Shown here in pieces: positions 7,779 through 16,965 of a DNA stretch of 64,000 bases. Position numbers and translations under genes: made by a program. Source of the DNA: Nocardioides albertanoniae. Its GTDB lineage: Bacteria; Actinomycetota; Actinomycetes; Propionibacteriales; Nocardioidaceae. Below the pieces are notes generated by a model. The model was not told the origin of the DNA and made no database searches. It was given only the letters and a program-made list of their open reading frames with translations. The stretch lies in the NCBI RefSeq assembly GCF_006716315.1, contig NZ_VFOV01000001.1, positions 2,992,501-3,056,500 on the forward strand, in the 5' to 3' direction. The first letter of the stretch is position 1. Every line of letters starts with the position of its first letter.

Positions 7779-9662
7779 GTGAGCACACGACAGATCAGCG
7801 CCCGCCGCGACACCGACCGCACCGGTCAGCTCGGCACCGCGCTGCGCCACTTCATGCACCTGGAGTCCACCAGCGCGGCGCTGCTCGTCGTGGCATCGCT
7901 GTTGGCCCTCGCCTGGGCCAACTCACCGTGGTCGCACGGCTACGAACACCTGTGGGAGACGTTGGTCTCGGTCGACTTCGGCACCGTCGGGCTCTCGATG
8001 AGCCTGCACCACTGGGTCAACGACGGCCTCATGGTCGTCTTCTTCTTCGTCGTCGGCCTGGAGGTACGCCGCGAGCTGGCCGTCGGCGAGCTCACCGACC
8101 GCCGCCGGATGGTGGTGCCGCTGATCGCCGGGGCCGGAGGGCTGATCGCACCCGCGCTGATCTACCTGGCGCTCAACTCCTCGGGCGAGGCCGCCCGTGG
8201 CTGGGGCATCGTGATCGGCACCGACACCGCCTTCCTCCTCGGCATGCTCGCGCTCGTCGGCCCCGCGGTCTCCACCCAGCTGCGCATCTTCCTGCTCACC
8301 CTGACCGTCATCGACGACATCGTCGCCGTCAGCGTCATCGGCGTGGCCTACACCGACCACCTCGAGATCGCACCCCTGGTCGTCGCCGGCCTCGCCCTGG
8401 CCGGGATCTTCGTGCTCGACCGGCTCGAGGTGTGGCGGGCCGGGCCGTATGTCCTGCTCGTCCTCGTCGCCTGGGTGGCAACGCTCGGGGCCGGGCTGCA
8501 CGCCTCGATCGCGGGGATGCTGGGCGGGCTGCTGGTGCCGGCGGCCGAGCCGACCCGCGCACAGATGGAGGTCGCGACCTCGCGGTTCCGGGCATTCCGG
8601 CAGTCGCCGCTGCCCACGCTGCAGCGTGAGACCCGCGACGAGCTGACCCGCACCATCTCGGTCAACGAGCGGCTCCAGGAGACGCTGCACGTGCCGACGA
8701 GCTATCTCATCGTGCCCGTCTTCGCGCTCGCCAACGCCGGGGTCGACCTTCGCAACGGCGTGCTCGGCGAGGCGCTGAGCTCACCGGTGACCTGGGGCGT
8801 CGTCGCCGGCCTCGTGCTGGGCAAGACGCTCGGGATCGGCGGCGGCGCGTTCCTGGCCACCCGGATGCGGATCGGGCGGCTGCCACAGGGCGTCGGCGGC
8901 GGTCACGTGCTCGGCGGGGCGGCGCTGTCGGGCATCGGCTTCACGGTCGCGCTGCTGATCACCACGCTCGCCTTCGACTCCGAGACGCTGCAGCGCGACG
9001 CGATCGTCGGCGTGCTCATCTCCGTCGTCGTCGCCTCGGCGCTCGGCTGGGTGATCTTCCAGGTCGCCGCCCGCTACCTGGGCCAGCGCGACGCGGCCCT
9101 GCCGAAGGTGCTCTCGCCGCCCGTCGACGCGGCGCGCGACCACATCCACGGCGACGAGGACGCCGAGGTGACGCTGGTCGAATACCTCGACTACGAGTGC
9201 CCCTTCTGCGCCCGCGCCACCGGCACCGCCCACGAGGTCCGCGACTACTTCGGCCCCAGGATCCGCTACGTCGTACGCCACCTGCCTCTCCCCCAGCACC
9301 CCCATGCCGAGCTGGCGGCCGTCGCCGCCGAGGCCGCGGCGCGGCAGGGCCGGTTCTGGGAGATGCACGAGCATCTCTTCGCCCACCAGAACGAGCTCGA
9401 GCACCAGGACCTGGCCGGCTATGCCGACGACCTCGGGCTCGACGTCGAGCAGTTCCTGCGTGACATGGAGGATCCTGAGCTGGCCGAGCACGTCCGCGCC
9501 GACATGGACTCCGCCACCGCCAGCGGCGCCCGCGGCACGCCGACGTTCTTCGTCGGTTCCCACCGCCACGAGGGCCGTTACGACGCCCGCACCCTCATCG
9601 CGGCGCTCGAGCGGACCGCGACCGGGGAGACCGCGCGTCTCGGGATGCGCTCACGGCGCTGA
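7779..9662 (+). CDS. nhaA: Na+/H+ antiporter NhaA fused to a C-terminal DsbA-like thioredoxin domain
   Basis: The protein has 627 residues from GTG 7779, against about 390 for a plain NhaA. Residues ~20-440 form the multi-pass NhaA fold. The transport aspartates are D179-D180 in [10 protein letters not shown], and the crossing-helix motif appears as [16 protein letters not shown]. It exchanges external protons for cytoplasmic sodium across the membrane. Residues ~455-620 form a thioredoxin-like domain with C474-P-F-C477 in [13 protein letters not shown] and the cis-proline loop GTPTFFVG, as in DsbA/DsbG-type oxidoreductases. The two-domain arrangement is known in other actinobacteria and the frame is intact. 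A redox role in controlling transport is inference. Confidence 0.93.
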   Translation: MSTRQISARRDTDRTGQLGTALRHFMHLESTSAALLVVASLLALAWANSPWSHGYEHLWETLVSVDFGTVGLSMSLHHWVNDGLMVVFFFVVGLEVRRELAVGELTDRRRMVVPLIAGAGGLIAPALIYLALNSSGEAARGWGIVIGTDTAFLLGMLALVGPAVSTQLRIFLLTLTVIDDIVAVSVIGVAYTDHLEIAPLVVAGLALAGIFVLDRLEVWRAGPYVLLVLVAWVATLGAGLHASIAGMLGGLLVPAAEPTRAQMEVATSRFRAFRQSPLPTLQRETRDELTRTISVNERLQETLHVPTSYLIVPVFALANAGVDLRNGVLGEALSSPVTWGVVAGLVLGKTLGIGGGAFLATRMRIGRLPQGVGGGHVLGGAALSGIGFTVALLITTLAFDSETLQRDAIVGVLISVVVASALGWVIFQVAARYLGQRDAALPKVLSPPVDAARDHIHGDEDAEVTLVEYLDYECPFCARATGTAHEVRDYFGPRIRYVVRHLPLPQHPHAELAAVAAEAAARQGRFWEMHEHLFAHQNELEHQDLAGYADDLGLDVEQFLRDMEDPELAEHVRADMDSATASGARGTPTFFVGSHRHEGRYDARTLIAALERTATGETARLGMRSRR

Positions 9663-9692
9663 CCCGGGCGCCGCTCCCGTCCGGCTCCCTGC

Positions 9693-10187
9693 TCAGTCGT
9701 CGTCCTCGTAGGGGTCCTCGAAGATCCAGGGAAGAGTGGTGAACATCGGCTCACCCATCTCGTCCTCGTCGATCAGGATCCGGCGCAGCAGGTTCAGCGG
9801 GTAGAGCCCACGCTCGGGCTCGTCCTCGGGGAGGCTCACGCAGGGCGAGTCGAGCCCCGGCAGCGTATCGAGACCGAAGAGCGGCACCGGCCCGAGGATC
9901 GGGTCGGGCTGGTACTTCCAGGTCATCCCCGCGTGCCGGCAGAACACCTCGCCCAGATACCACAGCGCCCCCTGGAGGAAGGGGCTCGTCCTGGCCTCGC
10001 TGATCACGCCGGGGGCGTCCGCGAAGTCGCGTACGAGACGGTCGAGGGCGTCGAGGGAGCTCGGCGTGAGATCGAGCTCGTCGCCCGAGCCGGTGCTCCG
10101 GGCCCACGCCGGGTGGGCGGCCCGCCTCTCCTCCAGCCACGTCAGCAGGTCCGGGTGACGAGCGGGGTCGTCCGTCGGTGCGGTCAC
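9693..10187 (-). CDS. Hypothetical acidic protein
   Basis: The protein has 164 residues from GTG 10187, which has a strong GGTGGGGG upstream. It is rich in acidic residues and ends WIFEDPYEDDD. The central part, RTSPFLQGALWYLGEVFCRHAGMTWKYQPD, suggests a small globular cytoplasmic protein. There is no signal peptide or membrane helix. I do not recognise a named family. It is convergent with nhaA and divergent from the surface-protein gene. Confidence 0.75.
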   Translation of the reverse strand: MTAPTDDPARHPDLLTWLEERRAAHPAWARSTGSGDELDLTPSSLDALDRLVRDFADAPGVISEARTSPFLQGALWYLGEVFCRHAGMTWKYQPDPILGPVPLFGLDTLPGLDSPCVSLPEDEPERGLYPLNLLRRILIDEDEMGEPMFTTLPWIFEDPYEDDD

Positions 10188-10353
10188 GCCCCCACCGTAC
10201 TCAGGACAGGCACGGATTCGAGCCACCTCGAGGAAATGACGTTGCACGCCTCCCGCGCGGTTCCCTACGTTGTCTCGGCGCGCACGGAGCCATCACGGGG
10301 GCATCTCTGTGCGCACGCTCTCCCACCGGAGGCCCCCGGTCGAGGGACACACA

Positions 10354-12765
10354 GTGACAACGACACTGATTCCGCCGCGCACCATCCGGGCGCTGGCTCT
10401 TCTCATGGCCGTGCTCCTCTCAGCGAGCATGCTGCTGGTCGGGGTCTCGACCAGCGCCCAGGCCGCCAACGGCAACTACGCCAAGATCTCCAATGCCGGT
10501 CGCTGCGACCAGAAGCATCTGGGAAAGACGTATCCGAGGACGCCCAACAACTCCGGCGCACCCAGCGGCCGGCAGCACTGGACCAGGTCGGGGCCCGACG
10601 AGGAGTACTTCTTCAACAACTTCTTCAAGGCATTCGAAGCCGTGCCGACCCCGACCGCCGGTGACCTGGCGAACGTCGGCAGCAGCAAGGCCGACATCGA
10701 GAAGCACGACGCCGACTACCGGCGTACACAGGACCCGGAGGACATGCGCAAGGCGATCTACGCGCGCTACAACCGCTATCGCGAGACCGCCGGAACCGTG
10801 AAGGGCTTCGACAAGTGGGTCGCGCAGCACCTGATCCCGGCAGAGATCAGCCGGCAGAAGGGGCACACGTTCGAGCGGAAGACCGTCTTGGACTACAACC
10901 TCGTCGGCCCGGACTGGCTGTGCGAGGTCACCATCGAGATCTTCGACAAGGACGGCAGGAAGATCGCCTCGCGGCGCTATGACGCCTACAACCAGCGCAC
11001 CGGCGACCTCGGGGAGATCAAGGCCGACGGCAAGCGCAAGCCGAACCAGCTGAAGAACGACCGGATCATCCTGCGCCACCGCGACAGCAAGCACGACTTC
11101 ACCCGCTCCCGGCTGACGATGTTCGCGGGCGAGAAGCCCACCCGGGCAACCGTGCGCGACTACCAGGCCGAGAACCAGAAGCTCCGCACCGAGCGCAAGA
11201 GCGGCAACAACCCGGTCCGGATCGCCGAGCGGCGCGCGAGCGCGAAGGGCCTGTGGCCGCAGACGAAGTACACCAAGTCGTCGCCGGTCTTCAACCCACG
11301 GCCCGGCACCGGGACGTACGGGCCGATCAACTCGCTCGCCTCCCAGTCGGGCAAGAACCCTGCCCAGGCGCGTCAGATCCAGGCCGTCCACAACCAGATG
11401 AACACCCGCGGTGCCCTTGGGCGCGGCCCCGGCGGCGTCGACTTCTCCACGTTGGAGCTCCAGTACGTCGGCAACCCGGTCAAGGGCAAGAGCCTCGACT
11501 ACTCCATGAAGGCCGACCTGGTGCCCGACGAGGACACCGAACCGGGCTACGGAGGCGAGGCGAAGCTCCAGCTGGCCTCGGATGCGCTGTTCACCTGGCT
11601 GGCGCTGGATCCCTCGAGCTTCTGGGTCAACCTGAACCCCGACGAGCCCGAGCGGATCATGGACAGCAGCTTCGCCAAGACCGACGCCGGCCGAGTGCTG
11701 CTGGAGGCCGACCTCCAGCTGAAGCACGACGTCTACGGCGCGATGGATCCCGAGACCGACCGAGGGCGCCAGTTCTGGAACTCCCTGGCCCGCCGCGACG
11801 GCGCCCCATGTCTCCACGGTATGCGGTCGTGGATCGAGCCCGAGCGTGCGCAGGTCCGCGAGCAGGACGGCGGCATCTACATCCTCGATGCTCCGCTCAA
11901 GGTGACCTCGGTGCCGCAGGACACGAACACCCCGGGCCCAGGAGGCGAGGGCTGCGACCTGACCCAGGTCGAGATCGACCACAACCAGCGGATGTACGAC
12001 ACGATGATCCAGCCCGAGGTGGTCCGCAGGATCAACGAGGACCCGCAGTACGCCGACCTGCGCCGGGTCTACACCTCGCGGGTGGCCGCGGAGTGGATCC
12101 GGGCGAAGGACGCCCAGAAGGCGACGGACTTCCGTCCGGTCATCAACAGTGGCGACGTCTCCCGCTGGCCGCTGCGTGGCGAGAACAAGGACTGGACCAA
12201 GACGTCTGTCTACGAGAAGTACGTCAAGATCTTCAAGGAAGGCGAGTATCGCTGGGAGATGGAGTTCGGCGGCGTCAACCTCACCTACGTGGTCGGTGGC
12301 GTCGACTTCTCCAGGTCGCCTAAGCGGAACGTCTCCCGGACCGAGTTCGTCGCCCAGCACAGCAGGCTGCCGCGTACGACCAAGGACTCCACCCGCACCC
12401 AGACCACGGCGCGCGACTCGGAGACGGCGTTCCTCGGAGGTAGCGGATATGCGGGCACCGAGCTCGAGGACCCGCCCCCGACGCCGACCCCCACACCCAC
12501 GCCCACACCAACGCCCACACCCACACCTACGCCCACGACGGCGCCCGACCCGGACGGGACCGACTCAGCCGGACCGGCTCCGGTCGAGACGCCGTCCTCC
12601 ACGCCGGGCTCCCCGGACACCTCGACCGAGGCCGGTGGCGGGAACCTTCCCGACACCGGAGCGGACATCCCCGTCGGCCTGCTCGTCGGTCTCGGGGTCG
12701 CGTTGCTGACGACCGGGACCTTCCTGGCCTGGTGGATGCGGGGCCGAGAGACCGCCGGCAGATAG
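10354..12765 (+). CDS. Large LPXTG cell-wall-anchored protein with a restriction-endonuclease-like motif
   Basis: The protein has 803 residues from GTG 10354, with GAGGGAC upstream. A signal peptide ends near AQAA (residue ~37). At the C-terminus are a Pro-Thr repeat (709-729), then LPDTG at 765-769, a hydrophobic helix and a basic tail: a classical sortase signal. Residues ~155-250 carry E174, D210 (SRRYDAYN), E221-I-K223 and NQLKND, an order resembling PD-(D/E)XK nuclease folds. Residues ~360-510 hold a second conserved-looking block (DFSTLELQYVGNP; FWVNLNPDEPERIMDSS; GRVLLEADLQLKHDVYG). Function is unknown; a surface or wall-released enzyme or toxin-like role is inference. No sortase gene is in the window. 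Confidence 0.85.
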   Translation: MTTTLIPPRTIRALALLMAVLLSASMLLVGVSTSAQAANGNYAKISNAGRCDQKHLGKTYPRTPNNSGAPSGRQHWTRSGPDEEYFFNNFFKAFEAVPTPTAGDLANVGSSKADIEKHDADYRRTQDPEDMRKAIYARYNRYRETAGTVKGFDKWVAQHLIPAEISRQKGHTFERKTVLDYNLVGPDWLCEVTIEIFDKDGRKIASRRYDAYNQRTGDLGEIKADGKRKPNQLKNDRIILRHRDSKHDFTRSRLTMFAGEKPTRATVRDYQAENQKLRTERKSGNNPVRIAERRASAKGLWPQTKYTKSSPVFNPRPGTGTYGPINSLASQSGKNPAQARQIQAVHNQMNTRGALGRGPGGVDFSTLELQYVGNPVKGKSLDYSMKADLVPDEDTEPGYGGEAKLQLASDALFTWLALDPSSFWVNLNPDEPERIMDSSFAKTDAGRVLLEADLQLKHDVYGAMDPETDRGRQFWNSLARRDGAPCLHGMRSWIEPERAQVREQDGGIYILDAPLKVTSVPQDTNTPGPGGEGCDLTQVEIDHNQRMYDTMIQPEVVRRINEDPQYADLRRVYTSRVAAEWIRAKDAQKATDFRPVINSGDVSRWPLRGENKDWTKTSVYEKYVKIFKEGEYRWEMEFGGVNLTYVVGGVDFSRSPKRNVSRTEFVAQHSRLPRTTKDSTRTQTTARDSETAFLGGSGYAGTELEDPPPTPTPTPTPTPTPTPTPTPTTAPDPDGTDSAGPAPVETPSSTPGSPDTSTEAGGGNLPDTGADIPVGLLVGLGVALLTTGTFLAWWMRGRETAGR
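12478..12540 (+). repeat. Pro-Thr coding tandem repeat
   Basis: About ten PT dipeptides are encoded by near-identical CCCACN/CCNACG units. They form the rigid wall-spanning stalk before the LPXTG signal of the surface protein. Confidence 0.9.
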
Positions 12766-12785
12766 TGCCGCGCCTCGCTGGAGCG

Positions 12786-14171
12786 TCACCGGACGCGCCA
12801 GCGAGGCCGTAGGGCTGGGAGGGCGCTCTCGGCGCGAGAGCCGCGCACGGCGACCCACGCCGCGAGCAGGACCGCGCCGAGCATGACCACGTTGTGGGCG
12901 TACTTCGGGCCCGGCGCGACGTCGCCGAGCAACGGGAAGTAGGTGAACGCCATCAGCCCCCGCACGCACAGGCACCCCGCGGCGACCGCAGCGGCGTGGC
13001 GCAAGGTCCACACCCGATGGCGGGACGCAAGCAGGATCGCGGCGCCGAACACCGCCATCGTCGTGACCGAGATGCCGACGCCCAGCCAGGTCGCGGGCAC
13101 CAGATCGGGGATGACCGCGCAGACCAGTGCGACGGCGAAGACCACCCAGAGCGAGAGCTCGCGCGATCCGTGCGGGGTCTCGACCGTACGCCGGCGCCGA
13201 CCGACGAGCGCGGCGACGAGCACTAGCACGCCGACCACCCCTGCCGACCCGATCAGCTGGGACGGGCTCCCCGACTGCGACTCCGGGTCGCTCACGATGA
13301 ACAGCACGGCGACGATGTAGGCGACGGCGGCGAAGACGGTGCCGACCGGGCCCAGCCACGGCTTCCTCGCTCGGACGGGCACCCAGGCCTCGGCCAGCGC
13401 GACCGGTGCGCCGAAGCTGAAGATGATGTGCCCGACGATGAAGGAGTAGGCGTTGTAGCCGCTGAACCCCAGGGCCGAGATCAGCGTCGGCTCCCGGTTC
13501 GCTTCCCAACCCTCGTAGCCGTAGTAGTCGACGCTGAACAACGACTGGTCGATGAGTGCAGCCTCCGCCGTGCCGAGCGCGGCGAAGAGCAGCAGCATGC
13601 TCGGCCAGCCCCAGCCGAGACGACGCGCGAGCTCGCGAGCGAGCAGCGCCGGCGCCCCGTAGAGGGCCCCGAAGAAGACCAGCGCGAACGCGATCCCGCC
13701 CGGGTCGCCGGTGTTGTCGCCGTAGGCGGCCAGCAGCTCCGCCCCGATCGCGCTCAGCGCCAGCAGCCCCACGATCTGGAGCACGTGACTCCGGTCGCGG
13801 CGAGGCCGCTCGCTCACCGCCGCTGGGCTTCCGACCACCAACCGCCGGACCAGTGCGTACGCCGCCACGGCCAGCCCCACCGCCTGGACCCACCGGGCGA
13901 CCGCCACCGGCACCCCACGCTCCCCGATCAGGTCAGGACCGAGCCCGGCCCCGACGGAGGCGACCACCACGACGGCGACCGCGAGCAGCCCCAGCACGGC
14001 ACCGAGGCGGCGCTGCCACCACCAGATCACCGCTGCCGCGGCCAGCAGGACCGGGATGCCCGGGGAGAGCCGGGGCCCGCCATCAGCGGTCGGCGGGCCC
14101 ACGACGCCGAGGCCGAGCAAGCCGAGGGTCGCGAGCAGCAGTCCTACCGGGGCCAACCGTTGCCAGCGCAT
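12786..14171 (-). CDS. Multi-pass membrane protein of unknown function
   Basis: The protein has 461 residues from ATG 14171 with about a dozen hydrophobic segments, for example GLLLATLGLLGLGVVG, IPVLLAAAAVIWWW and LGLLAVAVVVVASVGAG. A central segment, LYGAPALLARELARRLGWGW, is followed by ALGTAEAALIDQSLFSVDYYGYEGW. A charged ARELARR within a membrane helix recalls CPBP-type intramembrane proteases, but the second and third CPBP motifs are not evident, so no function is assigned. It is convergent with the LPXTG gene at 20 bp and may share termination with it. Confidence 0.8.
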   Translation of the reverse strand: MRWQRLAPVGLLLATLGLLGLGVVGPPTADGGPRLSPGIPVLLAAAAVIWWWQRRLGAVLGLLAVAVVVVASVGAGLGPDLIGERGVPVAVARWVQAVGLAVAAYALVRRLVVGSPAAVSERPRRDRSHVLQIVGLLALSAIGAELLAAYGDNTGDPGGIAFALVFFGALYGAPALLARELARRLGWGWPSMLLLFAALGTAEAALIDQSLFSVDYYGYEGWEANREPTLISALGFSGYNAYSFIVGHIIFSFGAPVALAEAWVPVRARKPWLGPVGTVFAAVAYIVAVLFIVSDPESQSGSPSQLIGSAGVVGVLVLVAALVGRRRRTVETPHGSRELSLWVVFAVALVCAVIPDLVPATWLGVGISVTTMAVFGAAILLASRHRVWTLRHAAAVAAGCLCVRGLMAFTYFPLLGDVAPGPKYAHNVVMLGAVLLAAWVAVRGSRAESALPALRPRWRVR

Positions 14172-14259
14172 CTGCTCAGGCTAGGAAAGCCCCGGCCGGG
14201 TCACATCGTGCTTCGGTCGCTGGATCCCACGACTTTGGTCTCGCCGGTGGCCGCGGACC

Positions 14260-14895
14260 TCAGGCCTTCGACCGCGTGAGCAGCATCGGCATCAGCCCGA
14301 CCACCTGAGCGCGCAGATCCTCCAGCGCATCGTCACGACCGGTGAGATGGGCCAGCAGCGCCTGCTGGAAGATGCCGTCGAACATCCCGTACGCCACCGG
14401 TGATCCGACCGCGGGCTCGGCACCGGCGAGCTCGGCGTAGCGACCGAGGATCCGCGCGACCATGTCCTCCAGGCTCTGGTCGATCACGGTGACGGCCTCG
14501 CGCAGGCTCTCCTCGAACATCGACTGCGAGCGCAGGTCGTACCAGAGCCGGTGCATCGGTGCTTCCTCGACGATGGTCCCGACCAGCTTGTCGCCGAACC
14601 TCTCGGCCAGGTCGTCGGGCGAGGTCGCCTCGGCCACGACGCCGTCGTAGCGGTGGACGCAGGTCTCCTTGTAGTAGCGCACGCAGTAGACGATCAGCTC
14701 GAGCTTGTCGTTGAAGTAGTAGTGCACGACGCCGTGGCTGAACTCGGAGTTGTTGGCGATCTCGCGCAGGCTCGAGCGGGCATAGCCCAGCTCCCCCAGC
14801 GTACGCAGCGCCGACGCGGCGAGCGCCTTGCGGCGTTCGTCGTGCTTGTCGGCAGGCGTGCGTCGAGACGCCTTCGGAGCGGCGACCTGGGTCAT
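14260..14895 (-). CDS. TetR-family regulator of the adjacent SDR/ligase operon
   Basis: The protein has 211 residues from ATG 14895, with GGAGGGG about 12 nt upstream. The helix-turn-helix is well formed (KALAASALRTLGELGYARSS, REIANNSEFSHGVVHYYF, NDKLELIVYCVRYYKE). The C-terminal part resembles BetI-like TetR regulators (VGTIVEEAPMHRLWYDLRSQ). It is divergent from the SDR operon at 15037, with a 22-bp inverted repeat between them. It probably represses that operon and itself until an acyl or ketone intermediate binds; this is inference from layout. Confidence 0.88.
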   Translation of the reverse strand: MTQVAAPKASRRTPADKHDERRKALAASALRTLGELGYARSSLREIANNSEFSHGVVHYYFNDKLELIVYCVRYYKETCVHRYDGVVAEATSPDDLAERFGDKLVGTIVEEAPMHRLWYDLRSQSMFEESLREAVTVIDQSLEDMVARILGRYAELAGAEPAVGSPVAYGMFDGIFQQALLAHLTGRDDALEDLRAQVVGLMPMLLTRSKA

Positions 14896-14969
14896 GGGCC
14901 GAAACCATACCCCCTCCCGTGCATGGGGTGACTCCGCCCGGGCCCATTTTCTGGTCAATTGTCAAAAGA

Positions 14970-14991
14970 AATCTTGACAGTCGTCAAGATT
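14970..14991. promoter_or_regulatory. Candidate TetR operator AATCTTGAC-N4-GTCAAGATT
   Basis: Perfect 9-bp arms sit between the divergent TetR and SDR genes. A TTGACA at 14974-14979, usable as a -35 for the SDR operon, lies inside it, so bound repressor would block polymerase. Confidence 0.7.
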
Positions 14992-15001
14992 CGCGATTGT
15001 C

Positions 15002-15017
15002 TGTGAGCCCGATCACA
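15002..15017. promoter_or_regulatory. Perfect CRP-family half-site pair TGTGA-N6-TCACA
   Basis: TGTGAGCCCGATCACA lies 19 bp upstream of the SDR start, directly before the GAAGGAG ribosome site. It matches the CRP/GlxR consensus exactly. So close to the start it would more likely act as a roadblock or repression site than as an activator site. Confidence 0.5.
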
Positions 15018-15036
15018 GCGACGAAGGAGTCGGAAG

Positions 15037-15819
15037 ATGACAGACCTGAGCGGACGCACAGCACTCGTCACGGGCGGAGCCCAAGGACTGGGTGAAGGGA
15101 TGGCTCGCGCGCTCGCCGCGGCCGGGGCGAAAGTCGCGGTCGCTGACGTCCAAGACGACCTGGGCACCAAGGTCGCCGAGTCGATCGGCGGCGTCTTCGT
15201 GCACCTCGACATCACCGACGACTCCGGCTGGGAGTCCGGCCTGGCCGCGGCGGTCGACGGGCTCGGCGGGCTCGACGTGCTCGTCAACAACGCCGGCGTG
15301 GAGATCACCAGCCTGATCACCGAGCTCGACCCGGCCGACGTCAAGAAGATGCTCGAGATCAACGTGCTCGGCACCGCGCTCGGCCTCAAGCACGGCCTGC
15401 GCACGATGCGGCCCGAAGGCGCCGCCGGCAAGGGTGGCGCGATCATCAACGTCTCCTCCGTCGCCGCCACGATCGCCTTCCCCGGCATCTCGGTCTACTC
15501 GGCGACCAAGAGCGCCGTGGACCGGCTGACCCGGGCCGCGGCGATGGAGAGCGGCAAGCTCGGCTACGGCGTGCGCGTCAACTGCATCTACCCCGGCCTG
15601 GTGCCGACCGAGATGGGTGCCGGCCTGGCCGACGACGTCGCACAGCTCGGCCTCTTCGAGTCACCCGACGCCGCCGTCGGCGGTGTCGTCGAGCTGACAC
15701 CTTCAGGACGCCTCGGCACGGTCGAAGACATGTCCGACGCGGTCGTCTTCCTCGCCTCCGACCAGGCGAAGTTCATCAACGGAGCCGGCGTGCCGGTCGA
15801 CGGCGGAATGGGGATGTGA
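15037..15819 (+). CDS. SDR-family NAD(P)-dependent oxidoreductase
   Basis: The protein has 260 residues from ATG 15037, with GAAGGAG upstream. It is a classical short-chain dehydrogenase: cofactor turn TGGAQGLGEGMA near residue 12, acidic D at the end of beta-2 (VAVADVQDD) favouring NAD, NNAG motif (DVLVNNAGVEI), catalytic serine in INVSSVAATIAF, and YSATK for the Tyr-Lys pair. It interconverts a secondary alcohol and a ketone. It is first in a tightly packed three-gene operon with a saccharopine-dehydrogenase-like protein and an acyl-CoA ligase, which suggests a hydroxyacyl, steroid-like or terpenoid catabolic route. The substrate is unknown. Confidence 0.92.
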   Translation: MTDLSGRTALVTGGAQGLGEGMARALAAAGAKVAVADVQDDLGTKVAESIGGVFVHLDITDDSGWESGLAAAVDGLGGLDVLVNNAGVEITSLITELDPADVKKMLEINVLGTALGLKHGLRTMRPEGAAGKGGAIINVSSVAATIAFPGISVYSATKSAVDRLTRAAAMESGKLGYGVRVNCIYPGLVPTEMGAGLADDVAQLGLFESPDAAVGGVVELTPSGRLGTVEDMSDAVVFLASDQAKFINGAGVPVDGGMGM

Positions 15820-15821
15820 CC

Positions 15822-16955
15822 ATGAGTGACAACAAGCCTGTCATCGTCTACGGCGCCTCCGGCTACACCGGCCGGCTGGTGTGCGAATACCTGCGCGAGC
15901 TCGGGGTGCCGTTCGTGGCCGCCGGCCGCTCCAAGGACAAGCTCGACGCCTCGATGGGCGCCAACGTGCCCGGCATCGAGACCGCCGACTACGAGGTCGC
16001 CGAGGTCGAGCACTCCGTCGCGGCGCTGACCGAGCTCTTCACCGGCGCCGGCGTCGTGCTCAACACCGTCGGCCCGTTCTCCGCGCACGGCCCCGAGGTG
16101 GTGCAGGCCGCCCTCGCCGCCGGCGCTCACTACACCGACACCAGCGGTGAGCAGGACTGGCTGATCACCTGCGAGGAGACCTACGGCGCCGACTTCGCCG
16201 CGAAGGGGCTCCTGCTGGCTCCGGGCATCGCGCAGATGTACACCACCGGGGAGATCGCAGCCGAGATCTGCCTGGAGCAGCCCGGCCTCGACACCCTCGA
16301 CATCGCGGTCTTCTGGGGTGGCTCCCCCACGATCGCCTCGACCCGCACGATCCTGGTCAACGCGGCGATGTCGAAGGCTCACTACCTGGAGCAGAACGCC
16401 TACGTCGAGTTCGACCCCGCCGCCGGGCTCGTGCCGCTCGTCGTGCCGGGTCAGCACGAACTGGCGCTCTCGCTGCCGTGGGGCGGCACCTCGCACCCGG
16501 TCTGGTATCGCCGCGACCCGAAGGTGGCCACCTGCAAGGCCCAGGGAGGTGTCTTCGACAACGCGCTGATGAATGGGGTGCCGCAGATCGTCGCCGCGGC
16601 GCTGGAGGCGACCAAGGACATGGACACCGAGCAGCGCGACGAGGCCCTGACCGCCACCGCGGCCCAGGTGATGAACCAGATGCCGCCGCGCGAGAACCCT
16701 CGCCTCAACAAGTCGCTCGACTCGGTGCACGCCTCCGGCCCCCTCGGCCGCGCCCACTGCGTCATCCACGGCAACCAGAACTACAAGCAGACCGGGCTGC
16801 TCCAGGCGTACGCCGCCTATTCGCTGCTGCAGCAGCCGCCGCGACGGGTCGGCTTCGCCTCAGGATGCCAGGCGTTCGGGCACCGTGAGCTGCTCGGGCA
16901 ACTGCAGGCGTTCGGGCTGGTCTCGGAGCCGGTCGTCACCCGGCAGCGTGGCTGA
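15822..16955 (+). CDS. Saccharopine-dehydrogenase-like NAD(P)-binding protein (DUF5938-like)
   Basis: The protein has 377 residues from ATG 15822; a GTG at 15816 that overlaps the previous stop is also possible. The N-terminal Rossmann fold is VIVYGASGYTGRLVCEYLREL, as in saccharopine dehydrogenase-like and trans-acting enoyl reductase proteins. GPFSAHGPEVVQAALAAGAH and YTDTSGEQDW continue that fold. Long relatives are found beside SDR and acyl-CoA ligase genes in actinobacteria; I recall them as DUF5938, which should be checked. The reaction is not known. Overlap with both neighbours argues that it works in the same pathway. Confidence 0.75.
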   Translation: MSDNKPVIVYGASGYTGRLVCEYLRELGVPFVAAGRSKDKLDASMGANVPGIETADYEVAEVEHSVAALTELFTGAGVVLNTVGPFSAHGPEVVQAALAAGAHYTDTSGEQDWLITCEETYGADFAAKGLLLAPGIAQMYTTGEIAAEICLEQPGLDTLDIAVFWGGSPTIASTRTILVNAAMSKAHYLEQNAYVEFDPAAGLVPLVVPGQHELALSLPWGGTSHPVWYRRDPKVATCKAQGGVFDNALMNGVPQIVAAALEATKDMDTEQRDEALTATAAQVMNQMPPRENPRLNKSLDSVHASGPLGRAHCVIHGNQNYKQTGLLQAYAAYSLLQQPPRRVGFASGCQAFGHRELLGQLQAFGLVSEPVVTRQRG

Positions 16956-16965
16956 GGCGGCACCG

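Noticed and set aside
12478..12540. Short tandem repeats that could look like a CRISPR or satellite
   Set aside because: They are in frame in the surface protein and encode the Pro-Thr stalk before LPDTG; there are no spacers.
12786..14171. CPBP intramembrane protease
   Set aside because: Only a weak ARELARR segment fits; the other family motifs were not found, so it is left as an unknown membrane protein.
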